The notes under the pieces are model-generated. The model had not been told where the DNA came from. It made no database searches and saw only the letters and a list, made by a program, of their open reading frames with translations. From Populus alba (taxonomy: Eukaryota > Streptophyta > Magnoliopsida > Malpighiales > Salicaceae), in assembly GCF_005239225.2 (NCBI RefSeq), contig NC_133291.1, forward strand, positions 3,348,001 through 3,412,000: 64,000 bases of DNA, in the 5' to 3' direction. This document shows positions 48,465 to 60,264 of this stretch, one piece after another. The first letter of the stretch is position 1, and each line of letters begins with the position of its first letter. The position numbers and the translations under genes were made by a program.

Positions 48465-51400
48465 TCAGCTGCAAATTTTCCACATTCTAGTCCTATATCC
48501 CATGGACATGAGCGCTAGCTCCCAGAGCATGTTGGGAATGCTTAATGGGTTCACCTTGGATCCTGGGATTTCAGTCCAGTTTACAGAAATCTCAATCACA
48601 GGGATACCAAACCATTTGCATAGGAAAACCAACTCGACATCGAAGCACCATCTGCACAAAGTACATGATATATGTTGGTTCCTATAAGAAAGAATAAAAA
48701 CAAGCAGATTGCAAAAAGAAAGAAATGGTTGCCAAACACAACTACTAGTCTACCGAATTCATTTCCGCCATCATAGTTTTCATTTCACAATTGGTTTACA
48801 TGAGAAACAACAATCCAACTTGTCTATTCTTTTGCATGTGCTCATTTTCATTCATTAATTATTTCAATCAAATGAATTTAAGTCTGAAGATCTAAACAAA
48901 AGTTTTGCAGGGTTTACATTTAAGAATGTTAATGAGTTTTTTTTTTAAGTTTAGATAAAATTAAGCACTTGCCTAGAAAACATGTGTGTTTGGTATTGTG
49001 ATAGCTTTTACGGTTACGGTTTAAGAAAGTAAGTTTTAAAAAAGCTATAAATGGTAGCTTTTCTTAACCAAGGTTTCAAGAGAGGGTTTGGGACAACTTT
49101 AGCATGTGTTGATTAACCAAGTACTTAAATATATGATTGGAGTAAAACACATGCAATACCACATAAACAAACAGAGCCTAAACAACATAAACTGTACGAG
49201 GAGCAATCAAAAGAAAAATCAATGTTGTTTTGAACTCTTCCAAGGTGCCTAGCTTAAGAATTTATCCGAAGTGGATCAACAGCTCAAAGGACACTGTTTA
49301 AGCAAGAATTGGTGTGATATTATCACAAGCCTTCCCCTCCCTCAAAAAAAAAAAAAAAAGATGACCATTGCAATATGTGCCCTATCCCCCCCCCTCCCTG
49401 CAGCCAGCCCCCTGAGTGGTGATGTTATGACAGTAGCCTCATTGTACAGCATGCTAAATGGATGGATTAAATTGGAATTGTTGGATTTTTATGGTACCCA
49501 TGTCCGGTGATACTTTTATAGAGTAAGGGCCAACAAGTAGCATGTGTAAATACAAATATCAGTATACTTTGTTTTTTCTAACGAATTTTACAAGCTAGGA
49601 AGAGAAGATAAAATTAATCGTTACTGTTTATACTTGCCTCTTCAACCGGATGTTTGTGAAAAGCTTCCGGGCAGCGGCCCTAGTAAACATCTTAAAACCA
49701 CACTGTAATGCACGAAAGATTGCATCAAGGAAAAAAAACAAAAAACAAAAAACAAAAAGAAAGCATGTTCACCCCATTACAGTACATGAGCTTCAAGGCT
49801 TTGACTAAAGTTTCTAAAAAAAAAAGTCTATGCTAGTGTCTAACCAACAACCACAAGTGAGTGTGTGCTTGGGCGCATGCATGTGTATAAATATTGCAGA
49901 AATTTACCTGTGTGTCACGAATTCCAGAACCAGCAGTCAATAGAACCACAAGATGAAAGCCTTTCATAAGAAAATTGCGGTACCATTTCCTCTGAGAAAT
50001 GAAGGCAAGAAGATCAACTAAAGGCCACCATAAAATAAGGATGCTAAATAAAAAAAAAATGAATTAGTGAGAAAAATCAATCAGACTGAACTGTAGCCAA
50101 AGCCTTCTCCTCAAGGTGAGCACGGGAACCAAAGGCAGCAAGTGGGATATCAGAAATTCTAAAACTTGAATCGCTAGATGTTGAATCTCCTAAATGGAAC
50201 TCCTTTCTAGCAACTGCATGGATCTGATAGGCAAAGCATTAGATGGTCTGAAGTGAAGTTATTGCAATAGCCATTTTCTTATAAAAAAAAAGAAAAGAAA
50301 AAATTTACAATGTTTTTACCCACTAAACTTGCCGTAGCTAGCACAAACCTGATTTTCTAGTTTCTCTAAGTCAGTAACCTTGGTTGCCCCATCGGCATCC
50401 AGCATTAGAAGTAGTTCACCTCGTGAATGAAGCATGCCCTGTTTTACAATGCTTTCACATAGGTAAAAAGCTTCTATGAGTTGTTGTGAACATGGGAGAA
50501 AACATGGGACCTAACTGAATTAACGATTACATAACTGAATCAAAGAAAAGCTTAGATTATACTCACTTTTCTAATAGCTTCTCCTTTGCCATGATTTCTA
50601 CCAAGAAGGATAACCCTTACATTATCCACTGTGTATTTCTTTACGAAGTCAAAAGCTACTCTTTTTGTCGCATCAGCACTTCCATCATCAACAATCACCA
50701 CCTTTTCAGAAACTCATTTATTTAGACAATGTAAAGATGAAGACAATGCTAGGAACATAGCTCATCCTCGATAGTTCACAACAGTAATAACACAAGCAGC
50801 AGAGCATCAATCACTATACAGCTCTCAATTTGTAAATAGAACAGCACGCTAAACAAAAGGTTTTTAGCTTAATTAGTACACCTAAAATTTTGAGATGAAA
50901 GGGATAAAAGCTAACATCTTCATGGAATTCCTGGTAGGATTCTCTTTTCTTGTTTTTCCAATTACAGTACTGTAGCTTTCACCAAAATGATGCTCCAGAA
51001 ACCACTATCAAAAAACTCTCATGCATTGGATGATTCTCACAACTATACATTATATCCTATCATTCATCACTAGCTGTGGAAAAAAAAAATGATCCAGCAT
51101 ATTTTAAGAACAAAAGGTACCTCATAAGTAAATGACTTATCCTTTGCTGCACGTTCTTGAAGATAACTACAAAGTGAAAACACAGATAACATTAAAATCC
51201 CAATAGCTTAGTTCTATTGCAAATAGTTATTGATCCAATTAATTACTTTATGGGATCACTACTATGAAACTGTATTCCTCATATCTCCTATCCTTTATTT
51301 TCTCATATACCACAACAAAACAAAACAAGAACACACAAAAATGGGTTGAGAAAAAAAAAATTGAATATTCTTTTGGACGGCAAGTTGCTGACCAATGAGA

Positions 51401-52598
51401 ACATATTGCACAAGCAGATCCATGATTTACAAGTGAGTTTCCCTATCACCGTGTTCTCATTTAATTATTGTATTTGTCTAGGTCTACGTCATTTTTGTTC
51501 ATTGCATTTTGCATATCAGGCAATAAGAACGCTTAAAAAATTTTCTTTTATAAACGGAAATGCAATGTACCTAAATGCTACAATACTCTAAGCCTCTTCT
51601 TGCTCAATACAAACTCCAAAATTAAAAAGCAACACCACTATAATACACTACAATTAATTTGGTTAAACCTACTTGATGGTTTCATCAAGAGCTCCCGGAA
51701 GCCTATGCTCTTCATTAAACGCAGGAATAACCAAAGATATATATTTCTCGGCAGGATCATGGATATGGGGACATGGAACCTGTTTTAAGAAAAAAATAAA
51801 TGTAAGATTCACTTAAAACCTCTTCTATATTTCATTAAATAGCACTGCACATGTGCTGCCATCATACAATACTGATCTAATTATAATAATCACACCACTT
51901 CCTCTTCAAAATACCTATTTTTCTGCAAGTACACCTGATTCTCAGTGAAATGTTAGTAATAAAAATCAAAGCCGAGCGAACCCAAAACCATAATTTGATT
52001 CAAGTCAAAAGGTTATGTTTTGATCTTTCTTGAGTAACCTAACCAGAAAAGCTTCTTGTTTGAACAATTCTAAAGTTAAAACCAATCTAGACAATGAAAA
52101 ATCACAAAAAAAACAGCTCTCGATAAACAGCTGCATCGGGTCTCAAATAGCGATTTATATCATATAATTCACAGAAAAGATAGAAAATTTACGCCTTCAA
52201 GTGCCATAGCTTCACTAATAAAGGGCATATGGTTAATAACATTCGGCTTCATCAAGTTCACTACTTCCTATATTAAAAATTAAAAAAATTCCCTAAATTA
52301 GGCGAAATCTTAAAGTAAAGGAAGCATCATCGTCATGATTTTACCTGTTTCAAGGAATTCGGATCCTCGAAGAAATCAGGAGCATCAACATGCCTAAAGA
52401 AATAATAAACACAGATTATATATGAATCTTAAAAAAGACATTTAAATTATTACGGAAGGAATTGAAAGAAGAGAAGAGAAGGTACGTGTTGTTGTGTCTT
52501 CTTCTATAAGCTTCAGATACGACTGCAGTAAGCAAGAACGAAGCTATAATGAAAACTAAGGCTACCAAGAGTTCTGCAATCGTCCATAGAAATCCCAT
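48465..52598 (-). CDS. ALG5: dolichyl-phosphate beta-glucosyltransferase (ALG5)
   Basis: Ten exons on the minus strand: 52598-52486, 52393-52345, 51779-51673, 51166-51121, 50701-50567, 50438-50349, 50223-50092, 49991-49908, 49702-49638 and 48651-48465. All phases join correctly and give 335 aa, the usual length. An N-terminal membrane helix (about residues 7-28) is followed by a GT2 fold with VVIVDDGS (D110, D111), LMLDADGA (D164, D166), GSGIRDTQCGFKMF, and RWCFDVELVFLCKWFG with NWTEIPGSK. ALG5 transfers glucose from UDP-glucose to dolichyl phosphate on the cytosolic face of the ER. The product, dolichyl-phosphate glucose, is the donor for the last steps of N-glycan precursor assembly. Intron 9 (986 bp) starts with GC (AGAG|gcaagt). 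A tRNA gene lies 117 bp upstream of the start codon. Confidence 0.95.
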
Positions 52599-52715
52599 TC
52601 TGTTTTACGTTATTTTGTTTCTTGCTTCTCTAAAAGCCCCTCCTCCTTAGATATATTTTGGTATTTTTCACTTACATTTAGTATTTATTCATGATTGGTA
52701 CCATGTTAACCGCAA

Positions 52716-52788
52716 GCCCGTCTAGCTCAGTTGGTAGAGCGCAAGGCTCTTAACCTTGTGGTCGTGGGTTCGAGCCCCACGGTGGGCG
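52716..52788 (+). tRNA. tRNA-Lys (anticodon CTT)
   Basis: 73 bases fold as a standard cloverleaf. The acceptor stem GCCCGTC pairs with GGTGGGC with two G-T pairs, and the discriminator is G. The D-arm is CTAGCTCAGTTGGTAGAGC, which is also the A box. The anticodon loop CTCTTAA sits in an AAGG/CCTT stem and the T-arm is GTGGGTTCGAGCCCCAC with the B box. The anticodon CTT reads AAG codons. No intron. A T-run (about 52795-52801) close after the end can serve as the polymerase III terminator. Confidence 0.97.
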
Positions 52789-55731
52789 TTTGAATATTTT
52801 TTCGCTTCGAAACTGGCCCAAAACTTCACTATCTTTTGCCGCTTAATAGCTCTGCCAATCAAATCATATGGTTTTTCTAACATCTTGTTGGTTTTTTATA
52901 TGGAGACTAAATTTCTTACTTTATAAGGTAAGGCTCAATGCTAACCATATACCCATTAATTAATATATTTTAAAAAAATGGAGAAGAAAAATTACAACCG
53001 CTATTTAAATTAATAAAAAATGAGATGATGGTGTTGGAAAACAACTCAGTTTCAACAATTTAGCAAGCATGTAAAAAATGAAATGAACACTGAATTGTAA
53101 AAATAAATTCAAGTGTTAAATCATCAAAATAATTTACAAATTTGAGAATCATAATATAAAGAAAAAAGTCGAATGTTTAGTTCTAAAATTGAGTTTTTCA
53201 TGTTTTTTTGTCCAAAAGTGTGTGTGTGTATTATTTTTAAGTATTCGTTAAATTTTTTTAATAAAAAACTCAATTATTAATCACTCAACCTTATAAATAT
53301 AGGTCTTTCGATTATTTTGAAACAATTTTCTTTCCACTTTTCTCCATTTTACATAAAAAATCGACAAGTTTTTTGGAATGTTATTGGATTATTTTTTTAT
53401 TTTATTATACTAGACTATTGAAATCTTTGTATTAATTTTGAAATTATGTTTACCTTAACTCAATAACCTCTAATTTTATCTGGAGGACAGAAAGCACTTT
53501 AAATTACTTGCTCGAAACGCGGAAACCATCTTCCCAGCACATTTTCTCGAGAATTCGGGCACGATGTCCGAGGAGAGTGAAGCGCAAGTCAAAATGTCTG
53601 GAATTAAATCATGTTTTGGTGCAGTTAGTCAAATTTAGTGCAATGTCAATTCTGGAGAACCTTTTCAATTCATGCATTTTTTTTAGCTGGAAGTCAAGCC
53701 CTATAACTGATCCTAGGCACAAAAGATCCTAGTGTTTGTTGTTGGACTGAAGACATGTCGGTGGTTTAATTGTCTACCAAACTTGCGAATCACCTCTTCA
53801 AACTGTTTGAAGGCTTTTATATTAAGATCCCTTCGGAAAGCCAACCGTAATGAAACATTTGCAAGTGCTGCTGTAAACACATCTGAGATGGAGGTATTCC
53901 TCGGATTAAGAAAAAGAAAAGGTGAAAAACCAAGCATTTAGCATCTCCTAGGAGGCTAGGATCATAGTGTGTTTTCAGGTATCGCCTGCTTTTGCAAGTT
54001 GCTTTTATCTTCAAGAAAGAAGAACGACAACATAAAGCTGCCACCCCACCCCATCCCCGACATAATTACACTGGAAACCTTTGAAAATATACAAATCGAT
54101 TCACCAGTACACTATTTAAATCTGATTCTTTTCTTTTTGGGCTCTTTAGTTTCATAGAAGCTAATTGGAAGGACATTTTAATTACTGTAATTTCGACAGA
54201 TACCATGTGACAGCCAATGATAGACCTGTGAGCAAACAGCAGAGAGAGTACTTATGAGTCCAATACACTCCTCTGTGCAGTACTCATGCCACGCTTGTCT
54301 ACATGGAATTAAACTGTGCATAGATTAGCAATGGTGTATTATTGTTGTATATGCAGGAGCAGAAGGAATGAGACTTCCATGATTCATGTGAAAAGGGATG
54401 GGTTGGAGGTGGGCCTTCCCATGGCATGATTAAAGCCATAAGAAGGAATGTGAAAAAGGAAGAGGATTTTCTTTTCTTCCCCTACTTTTGTAGACCATAA
54501 AGCTTTGGTAGAGGTGGGGAGGTTGGCCCTTAACCTGCTCTCTCTCTTTCTATCGTGCCCCATGGCTTCTTCTTTTTTCTCTCTCTCTTGACCCAGATAT
54601 ATCGTCTCCGTATCCTTATCATCACACCCATAAAACAACAAACTCTTCGGTCACCATGTGTATTAACCTTTTGTTAGTGCTTGTTATGCAATGCTCGTAG
54701 AAGAACCTTTTAGATTTCAAGAAAATCTTGACATTATGGTAAAATGACAAAATGTGAAGGTAGTTAAATATTGGCACTGGAACAGGAAAGTTCTAACTTC
54801 AAGAACAATTGAAGGACTACAAGTATAACTTCGACATTTGGGTTCTCGATCGGGTTGGATCTAAGTTCTTACATATTGATCTTGAACACAATTTACAAGA
54901 AAAGACCGTTGAGTCTTTGGAGAGGGGAAATTTTGGATTGACTGAGGCTGCCACGCTGCTGCGATGCTGATGGCAATTACATGTATAGCTATGGATTGGC
55001 ATGATTCATCTCCAATCCGTGGCTCAGTGCAGTTTCTGCGGGACAAATAAAAATTCCCCCCGAGAAAAGATGTGAGAGGATCAAGAAGATAATTAAAAGC
55101 TGAACGTAACATTGATCATTCTTTTGTTATGTTGGTAAGAAGTTGGTTGTTGTTTTTATTTATTTACTCACAGTTTTCTTGTAACTGTCACTAATGTTTA
55201 TCACCAAACACTTGCAAAGAAGCACTCAAGAAAAAACTAAAACACTGTAGCACTGTTGCCTGCAAAGAATATATATATATTCTTCGAGAATAATTTTCTT
55301 GACTATATTGTTACCATAAATTTATGAAAGACAACAGAAATGGTAGAAAGAAATGAATAAATAATGATTTTGTACACAAATATTCCTTCAAGATAAGATC
55401 ACAAGAATATAACAGCATTACTCCCATTTGTAATGTCGCTTACCTCCCTTTCAGAATTGCCAGTTAGCTGTGCCACTGCATGTCAAACTGGTGAATAAAC
55501 TTGCAAATGCAAGACATTGAATTCAGCACCAAATAAACTCCGATTTATGTATTTATTAGACTAAAATAAAGTCCTTTTGTTAATTAGAAGAAAAGGAAAA
55601 ATAAAAATGAAATCCCATAGGCAAGATCCCCCACAAATAAACCAATTCCCTCGTCATTAAGGACAATAAGTACTAAAATCAACAAAAGAAAGGGCCTAAA
55701 ACGAGAAAAAGAAGGGCAAAAAGAAGCATGC
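52789..55731. other. intergenic region
   Basis: AT-rich to about 53500, then more mixed. Two opposite open frames near 53713-53941 and others near 54384-54641 and 54817-55112 show no recognisable domain. Nothing is called. Confidence 0.45.
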
Positions 55732-56460
55732 CTAGTGAGCCATGGCGACCTGGGGTGATGCATAGTTGATGCTTCTTTGGTGAGGCATGGCAAGCATAGC
55801 AGTGTGATCCAAGAAATCATTGAGTGCAACCACGGACTGTAATATATTCTTTAAATCATCTGCACAAGAGAATCCCATGTTTCCTACACGCCTCACTGCA
55901 TAGACATAAAAAGTAATGCATCCTTTTCTGAACTTAAATCTTGCCATTTCACAACCATTCAGGCCTCTAATAAGTTTCTTGTTTACTTCTCCAAGTGGAA
56001 TCTCTGGCGGCCATATTCTGTCAACAGCCAACTTCATGGACTCGGATTCGAAGACAAATAGCAGTACTTTGGATTTCTTGGTACCAAGACCAAGTGTTAA
56101 GGTATGCCAAGCTTGGTGTGCTAAGATGGTGAAGTTTGTAGGCAGAAAAGCTGTTGTTGAAGGGAAAGGGGTCTTATTGTTGTCGCTGTTCTTATTTGTT
56201 GGTGGATACGAGAGGACTTTTAGAAGCTCGAGTGGCCTTGCTCGCCGGATTGTGAAAGATTTTACAATGAACTGGCCTCCAAAACGAAGACCCTTCACTT
56301 CTGAACTAGGTTTGAAAGAAAAATCTGATGATGGTTTGGTGGTTTGATCATTTGGGTGTTGGTGTTTCTGCTTCTTACGGTGTTTCTTCTTCTCTTTGTC
56401 TTCCATGGAGGGTGTGATTTTTCGGAGGAGGTGGGTGTTTTTGTTGTATGTGATGGCCAA
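55732..56460 (-). CDS. conserved-looking plant protein of unknown function
   Basis: A single-exon frame of 242 aa. A second in-frame Met at 56406 (MEDKEKKKHRKKQ) would give 224 aa and may be the real start, since the first 18 residues look non-conserved in character. The Lys/His-rich N-terminus could be a nuclear signal. Two compact blocks follow: GLRFGGQFIVKSFTIRRARP near residues 57-76 and FLPTNFTILAHQAWHTLTLG near 105-124, then FVFESESMKLAVDRIWPPEI and GCEMARFKFRKGCITFYVYA. The last part includes a hydrophobic helix ending DFLDHTAMLAM. Codon use and conserved aromatic/charged pattern argue for a real gene. I recognise the sequence type as a plant-specific family but cannot name it, and no catalytic motif is visible. 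Confidence 0.8.
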   Translation of the reverse strand: MAITYNKNTHLLRKITPSMEDKEKKKHRKKQKHQHPNDQTTKPSSDFSFKPSSEVKGLRFGGQFIVKSFTIRRARPLELLKVLSYPPTNKNSDNNKTPFPSTTAFLPTNFTILAHQAWHTLTLGLGTKKSKVLLFVFESESMKLAVDRIWPPEIPLGEVNKKLIRGLNGCEMARFKFRKGCITFYVYAVRRVGNMGFSCADDLKNILQSVVALNDFLDHTAMLAMPHQRSINYASPQVAMAH

Positions 56461-57159
56461 CCAATCTAAAACTTTTTAAGTTATGTTATATAGTATAATG
56501 TTTTTTCTCCGTCTGGGTTTTATTTGTTGTTTAAGAGATTACGACTGTCAAGATGAGGGGTACCCCTTTACCTAAACTAGACCATCTCTATTTGTTATAA
56601 ATTATAAATTACTTTCTCTGGTTTTGTAAAATGAATTAAATAATTTCTTTTATTTTAAAAATAAGTAATTAATCATTTAACTGGTATTGACCATATTTAA
56701 TTTAATATTTTTTTAAAATATCCTCTTTTGTAATCAGTTTTTCTCTCTCATTTATTTTATTCCTTTCTTTAGTTTTATTTTTTTAAAATGAAAAATAAAA
56801 TGGAACAGCTCAAAAGGATCAAGTTATAAATAGATTTAAAAATACAAAGTCCAATTATTTATTTTTAAACCTGGAGGAATTATTTAAATCATTTTGCAAA
56901 ACAATAAGGATTGATTTAAAATCAACTCCTATTTTATGCTATCATTATCAATGTCTGCTATGTTTGTCACTCCTCCATTAAAAATTAGGTTTATTTTAGA
57001 TGAATCACATAAGTTTGATTATCCTATTATTGCGTGTTATTATATTTTAATATTTGAATGTGTCATTGCAAAAGGTTATTGAGTCTAATCCATTAAAAAA
57101 AAAAAAAGTTTGTCAAGGGCCCTTATATCATGCTTATATTTTAGATATATTTAAGAGTG

Positions 57160-57300
57160 TAGTAAATATTAGTTTTTAAAATATTTTTTATATAAATATA
57201 TTAAAATAATATATATTTTTTAATAAAATTGATTTTTGATAGTAAAATGATGTAAAAACATAAAAAATTAAATTAAAATTTTTATAAAAAATAAATTAAA
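57160..57300. repeat. AT-rich dispersed repeat core
   Basis: 'tataaatatattaaaataat', 'aaaattgatttttgatagta' and 'aaatgatgtaaaaacataaa' follow the family order. Confidence 0.55.
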
Positions 57301-58004
57301 CTTTTTTGCTTATTTGCGCGCCTTCATTTACATGGTGCCTCCCACGAATGTACTATATGGTAGCACAAATAAATGCAAGGAATGGAAAAGTAATGTACGC
57401 ATAAATAGTAGGAGAGCAGGTATATTAATAACATATTGCTGTCACGATCTGCTAGTGGAGATTTTCACAGCTTTTTAGACTGTAACATTGCTCAATAACA
57501 TCCACCACAAGCACCCATTTGCCAGACCCAGCATTTCTACTGGTTTCTTTCATGAGCACAACATGTGCCCCCAGAAGATCTAGGGTTCGAGGTGATAGTT
57601 TTTTCCAAATTGGGTTCGAAAGCTCACTAACAGAGGGCTTAGGACCACACTTCGGCAACCCCTTACTGGAAACTAACCCAATCAAAAAGATAACATGTTC
57701 CTGGGATCATAATTACACCCACTTGCTTAATTCCTTCCATTTGACTCTCTAGCTACAATTCTATCTACTTACGCGTATTTTAATATACTTGGAATAGCGG
57801 ACTAATGTTAGGCAATGTGTGGCTATTTGAATGCACTAAAAGACACTCGTGTTGTTGAAACTACACTCAACAGAACTCCATCCAGTTCACAGCAACAACA
57901 ATGGTTAGATCAACCAGAGGCTGTAACTGGACCCATTGACAATAGTTTGGTGGAAGTTGTTCAGATATGTATATAAGAAATGGTTACCCTTTGTCTTTGT
58001 GTTT

Positions 58005-58010
<6 letters not shown>

Positions 58011-58034
<24 letters not shown>
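58011..58034. repeat. (GA)n microsatellite
   Basis: About 12 GA units with a single A insertion near the start. Confidence 0.9.
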
Positions 58035-58035
<1 letters not shown>

Positions 58036-60264
58036 CTTACCTCATTCTTGACATCTCATAATAAGTCTTCCCGTTAAAGTTGTTTCCTTCCAAAGGCACC
58101 GGCGCCTTTAATCATTTCACGGGAAAGAGATTCCGGTCCAGACTAGAGGTGCTGAGGGAAGACAAGCTAAAAGCAATAACTCTTGCAATAAGGGCCACCA
58201 CCCCATGGGCCTTACCTAAAAGATGCTGCCAGGGTTTCAATCACAGCTGTCAGGTCTGGCTAAGAGCTCAGTTACCACATTGTTGGTCAGCTACTCATGC
58301 ATCACTGAGTTAATAAAAAAATACTGTTGTTTTGGAAAAAAAAAAAACAAAAAAAAAAAAACTAGAATTGATTGGTTCAGTCTCACTTTTTCGTCTGATT
58401 AGGTCAATATTGACCTATCAAATTTAATTAAATTTAATGAGGTCAATATTTAAAATAATTACAAAAAATTAAAACTAGATTGAGTCATGTTTTACATATC
58501 AACAAGTCATTTTTCTATAGTTTAAATAGCATGCGTCCTGGATGAATTCGAAGTCATCCTTCTGTGGCATAAAATGAATCTTGCCATTACGAACAGATTC
58601 TAAAACTTTTTTTAAAAAAAATGTGATTTGTCCACTATAAATGTGGCTTAGTGTATAGAATATTTGATATTATGAAGCAAAAAAATAAATGATTTTTTTA
58701 AAAAAATATTTTTAAAACCCAAAAATAAATAGAATCTCAATTGAGAAGAGTTGCGGGGATCATTTAATTAGTATCACACCAAAAAAATTGTTTGAACCCA
58801 GGTTTTCAAAAACTGTTGCATCAATTGCATGTGCTACAGTTGAAAGATAAGTAGGCGAACCCTAAATTCCGACAAGATTAGCTGAGTTTCATAAGATGGT
58901 GTGTGAAATTGCAGATAAAAGTCTTCTCGTTGTCAAGATTAGATACATATTTAATTGATAGTGAGATTTGAAGTTGGGGATCAATATAATTAACTTTTTG
59001 TTTTCACAATCACTCCAATGGCAATCGATAATAATCATTCTAGATACTAATTCGATCCATCATTATGTGTTTGAATGATGGGATCAGGAAAAATACAAAA
59101 AAAAAAAAAAAAAAAAACAGCTTTTGCCTTTCCTTTTATTTTGGACGTGGTCACAATCGGAGGAGGACATAATAATCAAAGAAATTATATCGATATTGCT
59201 AACCACTATATCAAGCATCAACGTCAATGAATTATGATACAGATTAGAGGAAAAAACATAATTAATTAGAACAAACGGAATGGGTTAATGGAGATTTCTG
59301 GTTCTAGTTAATGCAGATCGACAAAAACAGGTTGGCTGTTTCTTTCATGGGACGTTAGTTTTACATGATTAGTGTCGTGTTTCCCTCTCTCGAGAACTTC
59401 CTTGATTTTTAATCTTGCTTTTGCAGATTTTTATGCTATTTACAGTAAACTTAGGAGACGCTTAAATCAGAATTAATGATGCAACTAACCCTGCAACGGA
59501 TGCAAGGTAGATGGTCCAACAACTGGTAAATCAATTATCTGGAGATTGATCCTCAAGACTCAACTTTTAAGTACCGGTGTGTTCCAAGTACAAGCTTTGA
59601 TAGAGTTTTTCTCAGGAAATTTTCTATTACACGCTTGAAGAACCAGCCACCACCTATGAGCAAACGAAATGTCGGCATCTCTCAGAGGAAAGAGCTCCGA
59701 TGTTCATTCAGGCCCATGTCATCTTACACGAGCCCAGGTGTGTTTAGAGAAGGCTTCAGCCTTAGTTAAAAGGGCCGAGTGATGACGGTGGCCTGTGGCT
59801 CTCCAGACTGGGCCTCTAGTCCTCCACAATCCTCGTAGAAGGGGGGAAATTTCTAATGGTAACGAAACAAAACAAGAGGAAGAGAGAAAAAACAGGGTGG
59901 AGATCTGCTATTGAAGGCGACAAAAGTGTTCAACAGCATAGAACTTTGATTTTATTTATGAAAATTAGTGAACAATAATGTTAGAGGGCACCACTGACAT
60001 CATAAACATTAATGTATAAGCACAGCTAATAAAATTACATTTGTCATTCCTTGACTTTATAACTGTACTTTCAGGGCTGCTGTGCAGATGGAAGCGTCCC
60101 TTGCCACGGGCTAAATCCCTTTTACAGATAGCAGATGTTTAAAGCAATAAAGAATGGATGGTACAGGCAAATAAAATGCCAAATGTTTCGCTGTTTTTTC
60201 TTCTTTTTTTGGTTAGTGATCCTCCCTGCATTGCTAGTGGTCAGCTACACTCCCAAATTATTAC

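Larger units (their letters stand above)
56461..60264. other. intergenic region between the unknown gene and the glucanase
   Basis: It contains AT-rich repeat cores (about 57160-57300 and 58660-58735), a (GA)n tract at about 58011-58034, a poly-A-ended GC-richer segment at about 58060-58365 and a long A-run near 59096-59117. The 77-codon minus-strand frame at 57452-57685 (contains GSGKWVLVVDVIEQ) looks like a decayed coding piece but I cannot identify it. Confidence 0.5.

Noticed and set aside
60060..60110. Alternative last exon for the glucanase after a 'gatttag' acceptor
   Set aside because: It gives T-R-G-K-G-R-F without the conserved cysteine. The exon at 60290-60265 gives S-H-G-T-C-K-Y-N and fits the family.
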